Source: an uncultured Verrucomicrobiota bacterium (GTDB taxonomy: Bacteria; Verrucomicrobiota; Verrucomicrobiia; Limisphaerales; UBA9464). Taken from it: a stretch of DNA of 16,254 nt. Made by a program: the position numbers and the translations under genes. The stretch spans positions 1-16,254 of the forward strand of contig CAIYXO010000651.1 of assembly GCA_903930165.1 (NCBI GenBank), written 5' to 3'. Shown here one piece after another: positions 1-8,258 of this stretch. Below the pieces are notes generated by a model. That model did not search any database. It was not told where the DNA came from and saw nothing but the letters and a program-made list of their open reading frames with translations. Each line of letters opens with the position of its first letter. The stretch's first letter is position 1.

Positions 1-2249
1 GCGTCCAGCGCGCCGCCGCCGGCAAGTTCCGCCTCGGCCTTGACCTCCAGGGCGGCACGCAGTTCCTCCTGGAGATGGGGGCATCGCGTTCCCAGTCGAA
101 CATCACCGCCGGCCTCAACACCGAGCTCGCCGCACAGCAGGCGGTCGAGGTCATCCGCCGCCGCGTGGACCGCTTCGGCGTCGCCGAACCCGTCATCGCC
201 CCGGCCGGCGCGAACCGCATCCTCGTCCAGCTTCCCGGACTCAGCGAGGCCGACAAGCAGGGCGCCAAGGAACAGATCCAGAAGGCCGCGTTCCTCGAGT
301 TCCGCATGGTCCATCCGGACAGCGACAACCTCCTCCAGCGCGGAATCGTCCCTCCCGGATACATGCGCATGTTCGAGATGGTCCCCGGACAGGTCCAAGG
401 CCAGAAGGTCCCCTATCCGATCCTGGTGAAGCGGAACAGCGAACGGGGCCTCTCGGGAACCCACATCTCCGGCGCGGGCGTCGGCCATGAACCGGCCACC
501 GGCTCCCCCTACGTCAGCTTCTCGCTCAACACCGCCGGCGCCCAACTCTTCGCCGAGATCACCCAGGCCGCGATCGGCCAGCGCCTCGCCATCATCCTCG
601 ACGGCGAGGTGATTTCCGCGCCGCGGATCAACTCGGCCATCGTCGGCGGCAACGGCCAGATCACCGGCAACTTCTCCGACAAGGAGGCCTTCGAACTCGC
701 CACCGCCCTCGAAAACCCCCTCCCCACCCCGCTCGAGATCAAGGAGGAACGCAGCGTGGATCCCTCGCTCGGCGCCGACTCCATCGCCTCGGGCAAGATG
801 GCCGCCATCGTCGGCGTGGTCGCGGTCGCCGTGTTCATGCTGGTGTACTACCTCCTGGCGGGCCTCGTGGCCAACGTCGCCCTGATCCTGAACATCGTCA
901 TCATGCTCGGCGTGATGTGCTCGCTCGACGTCACCTTCACGCTCCCGGGCATCGCCGGCATCGTCCTCACCATCGGCATGGCCGTGGACGCCAACGTCCT
1001 CATCTACGAGCGCATGCGCGAGGAACTGGCCTTGGGCAAGTCCGTCCGCGGGGCCGTCTCGGCCGGCTACGACAAGGCGTTCGGAACGATCTTCGACTCG
1101 AACCTCACGACCCTCATCTCCTCGGTGCTGCTCATCGTCCTCGGCACCGGACCGATCAAGGGATTCGGCGTCGCGCTGACCGTCGGTCTCTGCGTCTCGA
1201 TGTTCACCGCGCTGGTGGTCACCCGCCTCATCTTCGACTTCCTCGTCGCCAAGGACCTCATCCGTTCCCTCCCGATGATGCACATCATCAAGGGCACCAA
1301 CATCCGCTTCCTCGACAAGGCGATCCCGGCCTTCGTGGCCTCCTGGTTGCTGATCATCGTCGGCTGCGGCTACGGCGTCTTCGGCCGCGGTTCCAACATG
1401 TTGGGCATCGAGTTCGCCGGCGGCGACGAGCTCCAGCTCCGCTTCTCCCAGAAGGTGGACACCGAGAAGGTCCGGGCCGAACTCGCCAAGCTGGGCATCG
1501 GTGAGACGCGGATCCAGTACCAGAACGAGGGCGCAGGCGCCTCCATCAAGGAATACCTCTCCGTGACCTCGACCAAGGACAGCGGTTCCAAGGTGGAGAC
1601 CGCCCTGCAGAAGGCCTTCCCGGAGTCCCGATTCGAGCGGGCCCGCCTCGACTCCGTCGGCGCCACCGTCGGCAAGGAGATCCAGAAGTCGGCGATCCTC
1701 GCCTCGATCCTCGCCCTGTTCGGCATCCTGGTGTACGTCGCCTTCCGCTACGAGTTCAGCTTCGCCGTCGGCGCCGTGGTCGCCGTCGTCCACGACGTTC
1801 TCATGACCGTGGGATGGTACTGCCTCACCGGATTCTTCGGCGAGGGACGCCAGTTCAACGCGACCTTCGTGGCCGCGCTCCTGACGATCATCGGCTTCTC
1901 GATCAACGACACGATCGTGATCTTCGACCGCATCCGCGAGGACCTGAAGATGGGTGCGGGCGGATCGTTCCGGGAACTGATCGACCGTGCGCTCAACCAG
2001 ACGCTGAGCCGCACGATCATCACCTCCGGCACGACCTTCATCGCCACGGTGGCGCTCTATGCCTTCGGCGGTGGCGCGATCAACGACTTCGCCTTCACCT
2101 TCCTCGTCGGCATCCTCACCGGCACCTACTCGTCGATCTACATCGCGAGCGCGCTGGTGATCTGGTGGCACAAGGGTCAGCGCCCGAGCCTCGGAGCCGT
2201 GGCGGTTCCCGCGGGAACCCCGGTCCGGACCGCTCCGGCCACGCCCTGA
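1..2249 (+). CDS. secDF: Protein translocase SecDF fusion (5' end outside window)
   Basis: Inner-membrane auxiliary subunit of the Sec translocon that uses the proton motive force to help pull exported proteins into the periplasm. The first complete codon is at base 3, and the reading frame is open to the left edge, so the N-terminus (first TM and start) is missing. The visible 748 residues begin with the SecD motif LGLDLQGG (about bases 33-56). Numbering from the Met at base 75, a P1-type periplasmic domain covers roughly 1-230. The SecD TM block follows at about 240-395 and includes GMAVDANVLIYERMREE near 301. A second TM region and the SecF motif GIEFAGG (444-450) then start the SecF half, with a TM block at about 537-698 carrying GFSINDTIVIFDRIRED near 607. 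SecD and SecF are one chain, as in many non-enteric bacteria. The Met at base 75 is internal, not the start. The gene is followed directly by a terminator, so it ends its transcript. Confidence 0.96.
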   Translation, partial: VQRAAAGKFRLGLDLQGGTQFLLEMGASRSQSNITAGLNTELAAQQAVEVIRRRVDRFGVAEPVIAPAGANRILVQLPGLSEADKQGAKEQIQKAAFLEFRMVHPDSDNLLQRGIVPPGYMRMFEMVPGQVQGQKVPYPILVKRNSERGLSGTHISGAGVGHEPATGSPYVSFSLNTAGAQLFAEITQAAIGQRLAIILDGEVISAPRINSAIVGGNGQITGNFSDKEAFELATALENPLPTPLEIKEERSVDPSLGADSIASGKMAAIVGVVAVAVFMLVYYLLAGLVANVALILNIVIMLGVMCSLDVTFTLPGIAGIVLTIGMAVDANVLIYERMREELALGKSVRGAVSAGYDKAFGTIFDSNLTTLISSVLLIVLGTGPIKGFGVALTVGLCVSMFTALVVTRLIFDFLVAKDLIRSLPMMHIIKGTNIRFLDKAIPAFVASWLLIIVGCGYGVFGRGSNMLGIEFAGGDELQLRFSQKVDTEKVRAELAKLGIGETRIQYQNEGAGASIKEYLSVTSTKDSGSKVETALQKAFPESRFERARLDSVGATVGKEIQKSAILASILALFGILVYVAFRYEFSFAVGAVVAVVHDVLMTVGWYCLTGFFGEGRQFNATFVAALLTIIGFSINDTIVIFDRIREDLKMGAGGSFRELIDRALNQTLSRTIITSGTTFIATVALYAFGGGAINDFAFTFLVGILTGTYSSIYIASALVIWWHKGQRPSLGAVAVPAGTPVRTAPATP

Positions 2250-2267
2250 TCCGATTGCCCTCCCTGC

Positions 2268-2297
2268 AAGCCGCCCCTCACCCGGGGCGGCTTTTTC
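2268..2297 (+). terminator. Intrinsic terminator of secDF
   Basis: A perfect 10-bp stem, AAGCCGCCCC (2268-2277) pairing with GGGGCGGCTT (2284-2293), has a 6-base loop and runs into a T tract at 2292-2296. It lies 18 bases past the secDF stop, on the coding strand. Confidence 0.9.
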
Positions 2298-2419
2298 GTT
2301 CCCGGATCGGATCGGGATCGGAACGTCGTCCACCTCAGGTCGCGTGATGCGTTTCCACTTCCGATTCAATTCGGCTCATGACAGCGGTCCCCACCGGCCA
2401 CTTCCCTTCGTGATGCCGA

Positions 2420-2449
2420 TTGACGGGCCACACCGGTCGATGGCTTAAA
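2420..2449 (+). promoter_or_regulatory. Tentative sigma70-like promoter for the YidE-type transporter
   Basis: TTGACG at 2420-2425 matches the -35 consensus at five of six positions. An 18-base spacer leads to CTTAAA (2444-2449), a poor -10 with three matches. It would start transcription about 30-35 bases before the ATG at 2490. The upstream secDF terminator makes a separate promoter necessary somewhere in this gap. No strong Shine-Dalgarno sequence precedes the ATG. Confidence 0.3.
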
Positions 2450-2489
2450 CGCCCGGCGGGATACGACCCGGTCCCACCCAACCCAACCG

Positions 2490-4166
2490 ATGCCCGACTT
2501 CTCCTCGTTCGCCCACGCCCAACCTGTCGCCTGGGCTGTGCTCGTCCTCGCGGTGGTCGCCGTCTCGGGCCTCGCCTTCGGAAGCCTCAAGTTCCGCGGT
2601 GTCGGATTGGGCACCGCCGGCGTGCTCTTCTCGGGCATCCTCGCAGGGCATTTCGGTTTCCAGATCGAGACGCCCATCCTCCACTTCGTGAAGGAGTTCG
2701 GCCTCATCCTGTTCGTCTTCACCATCGGACTTCAGCTCGGTCCGGGATTCTTCGCGGCCTTCCGCAGGAATGGACTCCCGCTGAACGGTCTGGCAGCCGT
2801 CATCGTCCTCGGCGGCGCGGCCGGGACCTGGTGCGTGGCCCGGTGGTTCGGAATCGATCCCTTGGCCGCGGTGGGGCTGTTTTCCGGGGCGACCACCAAC
2901 ACGCCATCCCTCGGAGCCGCCCAACAGGTCATCCTCTCGCTGCCCAACATCGAGGCGGCCCGCGCGGCCCTTCCGGCACTCGCCTACGCGGTCTCCTACC
3001 CGGCCGGAATCGCCGGGATCATCGCCTCCCTGGTTCTCCTCAAGCTGGTGTTCCGCATCTCACCCGAGGTCGAGGCCGCACGCTATTCCGCCTCCACCCA
3101 ACCCCGCTCCTCCCCGCTCTCCCGTCAGACCCTCGTCGTGGAGAACAACAACCTCGACGGCCTTCGCCTTGGCGACATCCCCGGCCGCCGCGAAACCGGC
3201 GTGGTCGTTTCCCGGGTCAATCGGCCTGGCACCGGACGGACCGAGGCCGCCGACGAGGATCACATCGTCCGCATCGGCGACCTGCTCCTCGCCGTGGGCA
3301 CACCCGCCGCCCTCGACTCCTTCCGCCGGATCGTCGGACGCGTCAGCGACGTGGATCTGATCCAGGCCAGCGGCCCGGTGACTTTCCGCCGCGTTCTGGT
3401 CACCCACCGGGACGTCCTGGGGAAGACCGTCGGTGAACTCGCCCTCAACGACCGCTTCGGGGTGACGGTGACGCGTGTGACCCGGGCCGACCTGGAGATG
3501 GGCGCCGTGCCGGACCTCGCCCTCCAGTTCGGCGACCAGCTCCAGGTGGTCGGCGAAGCCGCGAACCTCGACCAGGCTTCGGCCATCCTTGGCAACTCGC
3601 TCAAGGAGCTCAATTCCACCCACTTCATCCCCGTGTTCACCGGCATCGCCCTCGGCGTCGCCGTGGGCCTCGTACCGATCGCCCTGCCGGGACTTCCCGC
3701 CCCCCTCCGCCTCGGTCTCGCCGGCGGTCCGCTGATCATCGCCATCCTGCTCGCACGGATCGGCCACTTCGGTCCGCTGGTATGGCACATGCCGATCACC
3801 GCCAATCTCGCCTTTCGCGAGCTCGGCATCACCCTGTTCCTCGCCGCGGTCGGCCTCGGCGCCGGACAGCACTTCTTCCATTCCGTCTTCACTCCCGCGG
3901 GCATCGCCTGGCTCGGCTCGGCGGTCCTCATCGCCATGGTCCCGCTGCTCCTCGTCGGCTGGTTCGCCCGGAAACGGATGAACCTCGACTTCATGAGCAT
4001 CAGCGGACTGCTGTCGGGCGCCATGACCGATCCCCCCGCCCTGGCGTTCGCCTGCGCCATCGCCAAGGCCGATTCGCCCAGCGTCGCCTACGCCACCGTC
4101 TATCCCGCCACCATGCTCCTTCGGATCCTCACCGCCCAACTGCTCGTCCTGGCCCTCGCCGCCTGA
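2490..4166 (+). CDS. yidE: Putative transporter, YidE/AspT antiporter family
   Basis: Integral inner-membrane protein of 558 residues, very close in length and order to E. coli YidE (553 aa). It belongs to the aspartate:alanine exchanger-like family (duplicated Asp-Al_Ex membrane domain); the substrate is unknown. The first membrane half spans about 11-190, with KFRGVGLG at 34-41, FGLILFVFTIGLQLGPGFF at 70-88 and FSGATTNTPSLGA at 131-143. Two soluble RCK_C (TrkA-C) domains follow at about 211-285 and 295-370; in this family they are thought to bind a regulatory ligand. The second membrane half spans about 380-556, with LGLAGGPLI at 408-416, ANLAFRELGITLFLAAVGL at 438-456 and SGAMTDPPALAF at 509-520, the last matching the repeat motif in the first half. 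No Shine-Dalgarno sequence is obvious, but this ATG gives the expected N-terminus. It stands alone between a terminator and a convergent gap gene. No terminator of its own is evident in 4167-4237. Confidence 0.93.
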   Translation: MPDFSSFAHAQPVAWAVLVLAVVAVSGLAFGSLKFRGVGLGTAGVLFSGILAGHFGFQIETPILHFVKEFGLILFVFTIGLQLGPGFFAAFRRNGLPLNGLAAVIVLGGAAGTWCVARWFGIDPLAAVGLFSGATTNTPSLGAAQQVILSLPNIEAARAALPALAYAVSYPAGIAGIIASLVLLKLVFRISPEVEAARYSASTQPRSSPLSRQTLVVENNNLDGLRLGDIPGRRETGVVVSRVNRPGTGRTEAADEDHIVRIGDLLLAVGTPAALDSFRRIVGRVSDVDLIQASGPVTFRRVLVTHRDVLGKTVGELALNDRFGVTVTRVTRADLEMGAVPDLALQFGDQLQVVGEAANLDQASAILGNSLKELNSTHFIPVFTGIALGVAVGLVPIALPGLPAPLRLGLAGGPLIIAILLARIGHFGPLVWHMPITANLAFRELGITLFLAAVGLGAGQHFFHSVFTPAGIAWLGSAVLIAMVPLLLVGWFARKRMNLDFMSISGLLSGAMTDPPALAFACAIAKADSPSVAYATVYPATMLLRILTAQLLVLALAA

Positions 4167-4237
4167 CGGCCGGCAGATCCCGGACGGCCATCCCGCCGGA
4201 GCCGGCCGGAGCCGCAGGAGACCCGCCCAGGAGAATG

Positions 4238-4272
4238 AAAAAAACGGCGGCCCCGTCGCCGGGTGCCGCCGT
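4238..4272 (-). terminator. Intrinsic terminator of gap
   Basis: Read on the minus strand, ACGGCGGC (4272-4265) pairs with GCCGCCGT (4251-4244) and is followed by seven T residues (4244-4238). It lies about 30 bases beyond the gap stop codon. No T tract exists on the plus side, so it should not stop the convergent transporter transcript efficiently. Confidence 0.85.
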
Positions 4273-4301
4273 CCGTAGGCCCTTTGGGGAGCCGGATCCG
4301 A

Positions 4302-5351
4302 TCAGAGTCCCTTGGACAGGACGTGCTTGATCAGGTCGCCCACGCGGTTGCTGTAGCCCCACTCGTTGTCATACCAGCTCACCAGCTTGAAGAAGCGGCT
4401 GTTGAGCTCGACACCCGATCCGGCGTCGTAGATGGAGCTGTGCTTGTCGTGGATGAAGTCGGAGCTGACGACCTCGTCGGAGGTGTAGTCGAGGATGCCC
4501 TTCAGGTAGGTCTCGCTGGCCCGCTTCATCGCGGCGTTGATCTCGGCGAGCGAGGTCTCCTTCACCGTGCGGACCGTCAGGTCGACGACGGAAACGGTCG
4601 GAACCGGGACGCGGAACGCGACGCCGGTCAGCTTGCCCTTGACCTCGGGAATGACGAGCGCGGTCGCCTTCGCGGCGCCGGTGGTGCTCGGGATGACGTT
4701 CTGCGCGGCGGTACGGCCACCCTTCCAGTCCTTCTTGGACGGACCGTCGACCGTCTTCTGGGTCGCGGTGTACGCGTGGACGGTGGTCATCAGGCCTTCC
4801 TCGAGGCCGAAACCTTCCTTCAGCAGCACATGCACGACCGGCGAGAGGCAGTTCGTGGTGCAGCTCGCGTTGGAGATGATGTTGTGCGCGGCGGGGTCGT
4901 ACTTCTCGTGGTTGACGCCCATCACGATGGTGATGTCTTCACCCTTGGCCGGGGCCGAGATGATGACCTTCTTCGCGCCGGCGGCGATGTGGCCCTTGGC
5001 CTTCTCCGCCTCGGTGAAGAGGCCGGTGGACTCGATGACGATGTCCACGCCGAGGGCTTTCCAGGGCAGCTCGGCCGGGCTCTTCGCCGACACGACCCGG
5101 ATCTCGGCGCCGTTGACGATCAGCACGTCGTCCTCGGCCTTGTCGGGCGAGGACTTCTTGGATCCCACAGTGCCGGCGAAGCGGCCCTGGGTGGAGTCGT
5201 ACTTGAGGAGGTAAGCCAGGTTGTCCGCGGGGACGATGTCGCCGACGGCGACGACATTGATCTCCTTGCCCACCATTCCCTGTTCGACAAGGGCGCGGAA
5301 GACGAGGCGGCCGATACGGCCAAAACCATTGATCGCTACGTTGACTGCCAT
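4302..5351 (-). CDS. gap: Type I glyceraldehyde-3-phosphate dehydrogenase
   Basis: Cytoplasmic homotetrameric enzyme of glycolysis and gluconeogenesis that converts glyceraldehyde-3-phosphate, NAD+ and phosphate to 1,3-bisphosphoglycerate. The chain is 349 residues from the ATG at 5351, giving the expected N-terminus MAVNVAINGFGRIGRLVF with the Rossmann glycine motif. An in-frame upstream start at 5420 would add 23 Arg-rich residues and is unlikely. Asp38 (AVGDIV) sits where NAD-specific enzymes carry the adenosine-ribose-binding Asp. The catalytic Cys164 is in SNASCTTNCLSP, and the base His192 is in TTVHAYTATQKTVDGPS. The conserved end SWYDNEWGYSNRVGDLI is present. The protein is a little longer than the usual 331-336 residues, partly through an extra Lys/Ser/Asp-rich loop near 63-75. 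The gene stands alone, with its own terminator and a divergent neighbour; the leader carries only a weak purine-rich ribosome site (AAAGAAAA). Confidence 0.98.
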   Translation of the reverse strand: MAVNVAINGFGRIGRLVFRALVEQGMVGKEINVVAVGDIVPADNLAYLLKYDSTQGRFAGTVGSKKSSPDKAEDDVLIVNGAEIRVVSAKSPAELPWKALGVDIVIESTGLFTEAEKAKGHIAAGAKKVIISAPAKGEDITIVMGVNHEKYDPAAHNIISNASCTTNCLSPVVHVLLKEGFGLEEGLMTTVHAYTATQKTVDGPSKKDWKGGRTAAQNVIPSTTGAAKATALVIPEVKGKLTGVAFRVPVPTVSVVDLTVRTVKETSLAEINAAMKRASETYLKGILDYTSDEVVSSDFIHDKHSSIYDAGSGVELNSRFFKLVSWYDNEWGYSNRVGDLIKHVLSKGL

Positions 5352-5392
5352 AATTCGTTTTCTTTGATCGGATTCCGTTTTCGGAAACCGGG

Positions 5393-5420
5393 AAACTATC
5401 GGCCGTCGGGGTCGGGTCAA
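5393..5420 (-). promoter_or_regulatory. Candidate gap promoter in the divergent gap/beta-helix intergenic region
   Basis: On the minus strand TTGACC (5420-5415) lies 16 bases before TAGTTT (5398-5393), about 42 bases upstream of the gap ATG. The -35 matches five of six consensus positions and the -10 only three. The 119-base region between the two divergent starts must hold promoters for both genes; I see no convincing one for the plus strand. Confidence 0.35.
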
Positions 5421-5470
5421 CGCGGATTTGACGTGCGACCGAGGTTGGGGACATCGATAGGATTTCCACC

Positions 5471-7024
5471 ATGCCCCGGGTTTCGATCGTGATTCCGCGA
5501 GCCGCCGCCGCCCTGCTGTTCGGCCTTCTCCAATGGACGGCCTCTGCGACGGACTTCCATGTCGCCAAAATGGGTCGCGACTCCGACGACGGCCTCAGCC
5601 CGGGAACCGCCTGGCGGACCCTGGACCGGGTGAACCGCCACCTCCGCGAACACGGCCTGAGACCCGGCGACCGCGTATGCCTGCGAGGCGGCGACTCCTT
5701 CGAAGGCGGCCTGACCCTGTCGGATGCCGGCGGCGGAACCGAGTCCGCGCCCGTGGTGGTCTGCGGAACGGGAAAACGCCAGGCAAGGATCCTTGCCGGA
5801 AAGGGCACCGGCATCCTTGTCCGCGAGACCCCATGGATCGTCGTTTCCAACCTCGTTCTCCAAGGCAGTCCGGACGGGGACGGCGACGGCATCCGCTTCG
5901 ACCGCCTCCGGCCCTCAGGAGGACCGGTTTCCGGGGCGATCGTTTCCGATTGCCGCATCAGCGGATTCGCCTGGCATGGGGTCATGGTGGACGCCTCGCA
6001 GCGCGAACACGGCTATTCCCAGGTCCGGATCCTGAGGGTCCATGCGGCGTCGAACCGTCACGCCGGAATCCAGGTCTACGGGGGCAACCCGGGCGTGCGA
6101 ACCCGGCGACCCCACGCGGATGTGCTCATAGAAGACTGCACCGCCTTCGACAACCCGGGGGACCCGGACCTGGTGAAGCATCACTCGGGCAGCGGGATCT
6201 TCGTCGACGGTGTCGAAGGTGCTCAGATCCGACGGTGTGTCGCCTCCGGCAATGGCATGGAGTGCCGCTCGGAAAGGGGCGGTCCTGTGGGGATCTGGCT
6301 CCACGCGTGCCGAGGTGGCGTCATCGAACACTGCGAGTCCTTCGGCAACCGCTCAGCGCTCCGGGACGGCGGCGGCTTCGACCTCGACGGGGGCTGCGAG
6401 GACTGCGTTCTGCGGCACAACTACTCGCACGACAACGACGGCCCGGGATTGATGGTCTACAGCTACTCCGGCGCACCCTACGTGGACCGTGGATGCGTCA
6501 TGGAGCACAACATCTCCATCGACGACGGACGGCGGGGATCCGGTTACGCAGGCCTCCAGCTTGGTGGCGAGGAAGGCTGTCGGATCCGGGATCTGCTGGT
6601 GACGAACAACACCGTGATCGCCCCGGAAGGCGCGGTGACGGCGTTTCGGGTCCTGGGGCACGGAGTCGAAGGAGTGGTCCGAGGGAATCGGATCCTAGCC
6701 TCGCCCCACGCCGCCCTGCTCAGCCTGTCGGGATACGGCCACCGGCTCCGGTTCGAGGAGAACCGCTGGTGGCGCAACGACGGACGTCCGGTCTTCGTCG
6801 TCGACTTCCAATGGCCGGTGACGGAATTGGCGCGCTGGCGCAATTCAGCCGGTCCTGAGACACGCTTCGAGGTCCATGCCGAGATCTTCGCCGATCCCGG
6901 TCTGAAGCTCCTTCGTGGGAAGCGCCCCGCAACCTCACGCCCAACCGCGGCGAGTTGGCCCAGACTGGAGTTCGAAAGTTCCGGACCAAAGGAATCCCGG
7001 TTGTCAGGCCCCGGGGCGGAGTAG
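5471..7024 (+). CDS. Secreted right-handed parallel beta-helix protein
   Basis: Predicted exported protein of 517 residues. A signal peptide covers residues 1-26: a basic N-region, then a hydrophobic AAAALLFGLL core, then a probable cleavage after ASA. The mature start resembles the opening of pectate-lyase-fold proteins, with GRDSDDGLSPGTAWRTL at 35-51. From about 85 to 430 there are irregular 20-25 residue rungs rich in Gly, Asn, Asp, Val and Cys, such as ENRW, NNTV, EHCESFGN and RHNYSHDND. This is typical of the Beta_helix/NosD-like superfamily of polysaccharide-binding or polysaccharide-cleaving proteins. I cannot assign a catalytic residue or substrate, so enzymatic activity is not claimed. 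No cell-wall anchor or C-terminal sorting domain is evident. AGGA at 5459-5462 lies 8 bases before the ATG as a weak ribosome site. The gene is monocistronic, divergent from gap, and its stop lies 7 bases from the end of convergent hisD. Confidence 0.88.
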   Translation: MPRVSIVIPRAAAALLFGLLQWTASATDFHVAKMGRDSDDGLSPGTAWRTLDRVNRHLREHGLRPGDRVCLRGGDSFEGGLTLSDAGGGTESAPVVVCGTGKRQARILAGKGTGILVRETPWIVVSNLVLQGSPDGDGDGIRFDRLRPSGGPVSGAIVSDCRISGFAWHGVMVDASQREHGYSQVRILRVHAASNRHAGIQVYGGNPGVRTRRPHADVLIEDCTAFDNPGDPDLVKHHSGSGIFVDGVEGAQIRRCVASGNGMECRSERGGPVGIWLHACRGGVIEHCESFGNRSALRDGGGFDLDGGCEDCVLRHNYSHDNDGPGLMVYSYSGAPYVDRGCVMEHNISIDDGRRGSGYAGLQLGGEEGCRIRDLLVTNNTVIAPEGAVTAFRVLGHGVEGVVRGNRILASPHAALLSLSGYGHRLRFEENRWWRNDGRPVFVVDFQWPVTELARWRNSAGPETRFEVHAEIFADPGLKLLRGKRPATSRPTAASWPRLEFESSGPKESRLSGPGAE

Positions 7025-7031
7025 GCTCACC

Positions 7032-8202
7032 CTACTTTCGGTCGAAGCGGATCGTGGCGGAACGGCCGTGCGCCGAGAGGCCTTCGAGCCGGGCGAATTC
7101 GCCGACTGCCGAAAGGGCCTTCTTCAACGCGGGACGGCCGTACTCGATGAGGCTCGTCCGGCGTTGGAACTGGTCCACCGTCAGACCCGCGAAGCTGCGG
7201 CCCCCGCCGCCGGTGGGCAAGGTGTGGCTGGGTCCCGCGACGTAGTCGCCGAGCACCGTGGGCGAGTCCGGGCCGATCAGCAGGGCGCCGGCACTGTGGA
7301 TCCGGGAGGCCAGCTTGCGGGCTCCGCGGACCATCAGTTCGCAATGCTCCGGAGCCAAACGGTTGGCCAGGTCCACGGCGGCGTCGACGTCCTTCACCTG
7401 GATCAGCCAGCCATTCGCATCCAATACCTTCCGTGCGAACTCGGCACGTTCCAGCAGCGGAAGCTGGCGCGAGATCTCCTTCTCCACCGACTTCAGCAAT
7501 CGGGCCGAAGGAGTGACCATCCAAACCCGTTCGTGACCGGAGCCGTGCTCGGCCTGGGCCAGGAGATCCGCGGCGACGTGGCGGGGATCGGCGGAGTCGT
7601 CGGCCACGACCAGCACCTCGCTGGGACCCGGCAGCAGATCCACCGCGACATGGCCGAACAGCAGGCGCTTGGCGGCGACCACGTAGGCGTTGCCCGGGCC
7701 GAAGACCTTGTGCACCGGGCGGATGGTCGGGGTCCCGTAGACCATGGCGGCGATTGCCTGGGCTCCACCGATACGGTGGATCTCCGTGGCACCCGCTTGG
7801 ACGGCGGCGAAGAGCAAGGCCGGGTTGACAGAACCATCCTTGGCGCAGGGCGTGCAGACCACGATCTCCGGGCACCCGGCAACCTTCGCCAGGGTGATGG
7901 TCATGAGGGCCGTAGAAACCAGCGGGGCCGTGCCGCCAGGAATGTAGATGCCGACCCGTTGGAAGGGCTGGTACATCTCGCCGACCTTTCCGCCGTGGGA
8001 ATTCCGCGACTCCCAGTCGCGGCGCCGGGACCTGCGCGCAAAGGCGGCGATATTCTTGGAGGCTTCCGTCACCGCGGGTGCGCACCGCCTCGAGGATCCG
8101 CCGGGCGCGATCCTCGATCTCGGGGTCGAACATCGAGGTGGTCGCGGTGGCGCGGTCGAGCTGCGCGGCGTATTGGGCATCCGTAAGGCGGACGATCTGC
8201 AT
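7032..8202 (-). pseudogene. hisD: Histidinol dehydrogenase, disrupted by internal deletion and frameshift
   Basis: HisD is the zinc enzyme that oxidises L-histidinol to L-histidine with two NAD+, the last step of histidine synthesis. The start ATG at 8202 gives a normal HisD N-terminus (MQIVRLTDAQ, ending at RTRGDG, 46 residues). The rest of the protein, from EASKNIAAF to the stop at 7032 (344 residues), is in another frame. Compared with E. coli HisD, about 40 residues between RGD and KNI are absent; 46 + 344 + 40 gives the family's usual ~430. The coding span of 1171 bases is one more than a multiple of three, so the missing length should be 3n+2. All catalytic landmarks are in the second part: GPGNAYV, QAEHG (Zn ligands), PEHCE (Glu/His base), GDYVAGPSH and LSAHGRSA. 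Either the gene is truly broken or the assembly lost about 120 bases here. It is the last gene of the minus-strand run, 56 bases after the S41-like gene. Confidence 0.88.
8066..8073 (-). other. Candidate deletion junction in hisD
   Basis: The 8 bases read GGTGACGG on the minus strand. In the first frame they encode the end of RTRGDG, and in the second frame the beginning of VTEASKNI; both are sensible HisD sequence. The same word could therefore have existed once on each side of the lost segment, which is what slippage or an assembly collapse between short direct repeats would leave. The second copy is inferred, not seen. Confidence 0.45.
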
Positions 8203-8210
8203 GGCCGCCG

Positions 8211-8238
8211 AGATTACCGGGAGCCTGTCCCAAGTCAA
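8211..8238 (-). promoter_or_regulatory. Weak promoter-like sequence before hisD
   Basis: On the minus strand TTGACT (8238-8233) is separated by 16 bases from TAATCT (8216-8211). The -35 is good and the -10 poor. Transcription would begin almost at the hisD ATG (8202), leaving nearly no leader, so read-through from the upstream operon is at least as likely. Confidence 0.2.
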
Positions 8239-8258
8239 AACGCCCGCTCCAGCGAAGC

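Noticed and set aside
75..77. ATG at 75 as the start of secDF
   Set aside because: The same frame is open upstream and encodes LGLDLQGG, an essential SecD motif, so the true start lies left of the window.
3060..4139. A 359-codon minus-strand open frame opposite the transporter
   Set aside because: Gly/Glu/Asp-rich mirror of a membrane protein gene; no domain and no ribosome site.
5352..5420. Upstream in-frame start for gap at 5420
   Set aside because: It would add 23 Arg-rich residues before a normal GAPDH N-terminus and would overlap the candidate promoter.
5428..5461. TTGACG followed by GATAGG as a plus-strand promoter for the beta-helix gene
   Set aside because: The spacer would be 22 bases and GATAGG would lie only about 10 bases before the ATG.
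4263..5492. A 409-codon plus-strand open frame opposite gap
   Set aside because: Its Asp/Val/Gly/Arg-rich translation is the mirror of gap codons and runs through the gap terminator and promoter region.
7021..7035. Small inverted repeat GTAGG/CCTAC between the beta-helix and hisD stops
   Set aside because: Only 5 bp with no T tract on either strand; too weak to call a bidirectional terminator.
8066..8180. A minus-strand start at 8180 as the real N-terminus of hisD
   Set aside because: The first 38 residues in that frame are Arg/Pro/Ser-rich and unlike HisD, while the overlapping frame encodes the proper HisD N-terminus.
6915..8186. A 423-codon plus-strand open frame opposite hisD
   Set aside because: Antisense of hisD, overlapping the end of the beta-helix gene; composition is that of a shadow frame.
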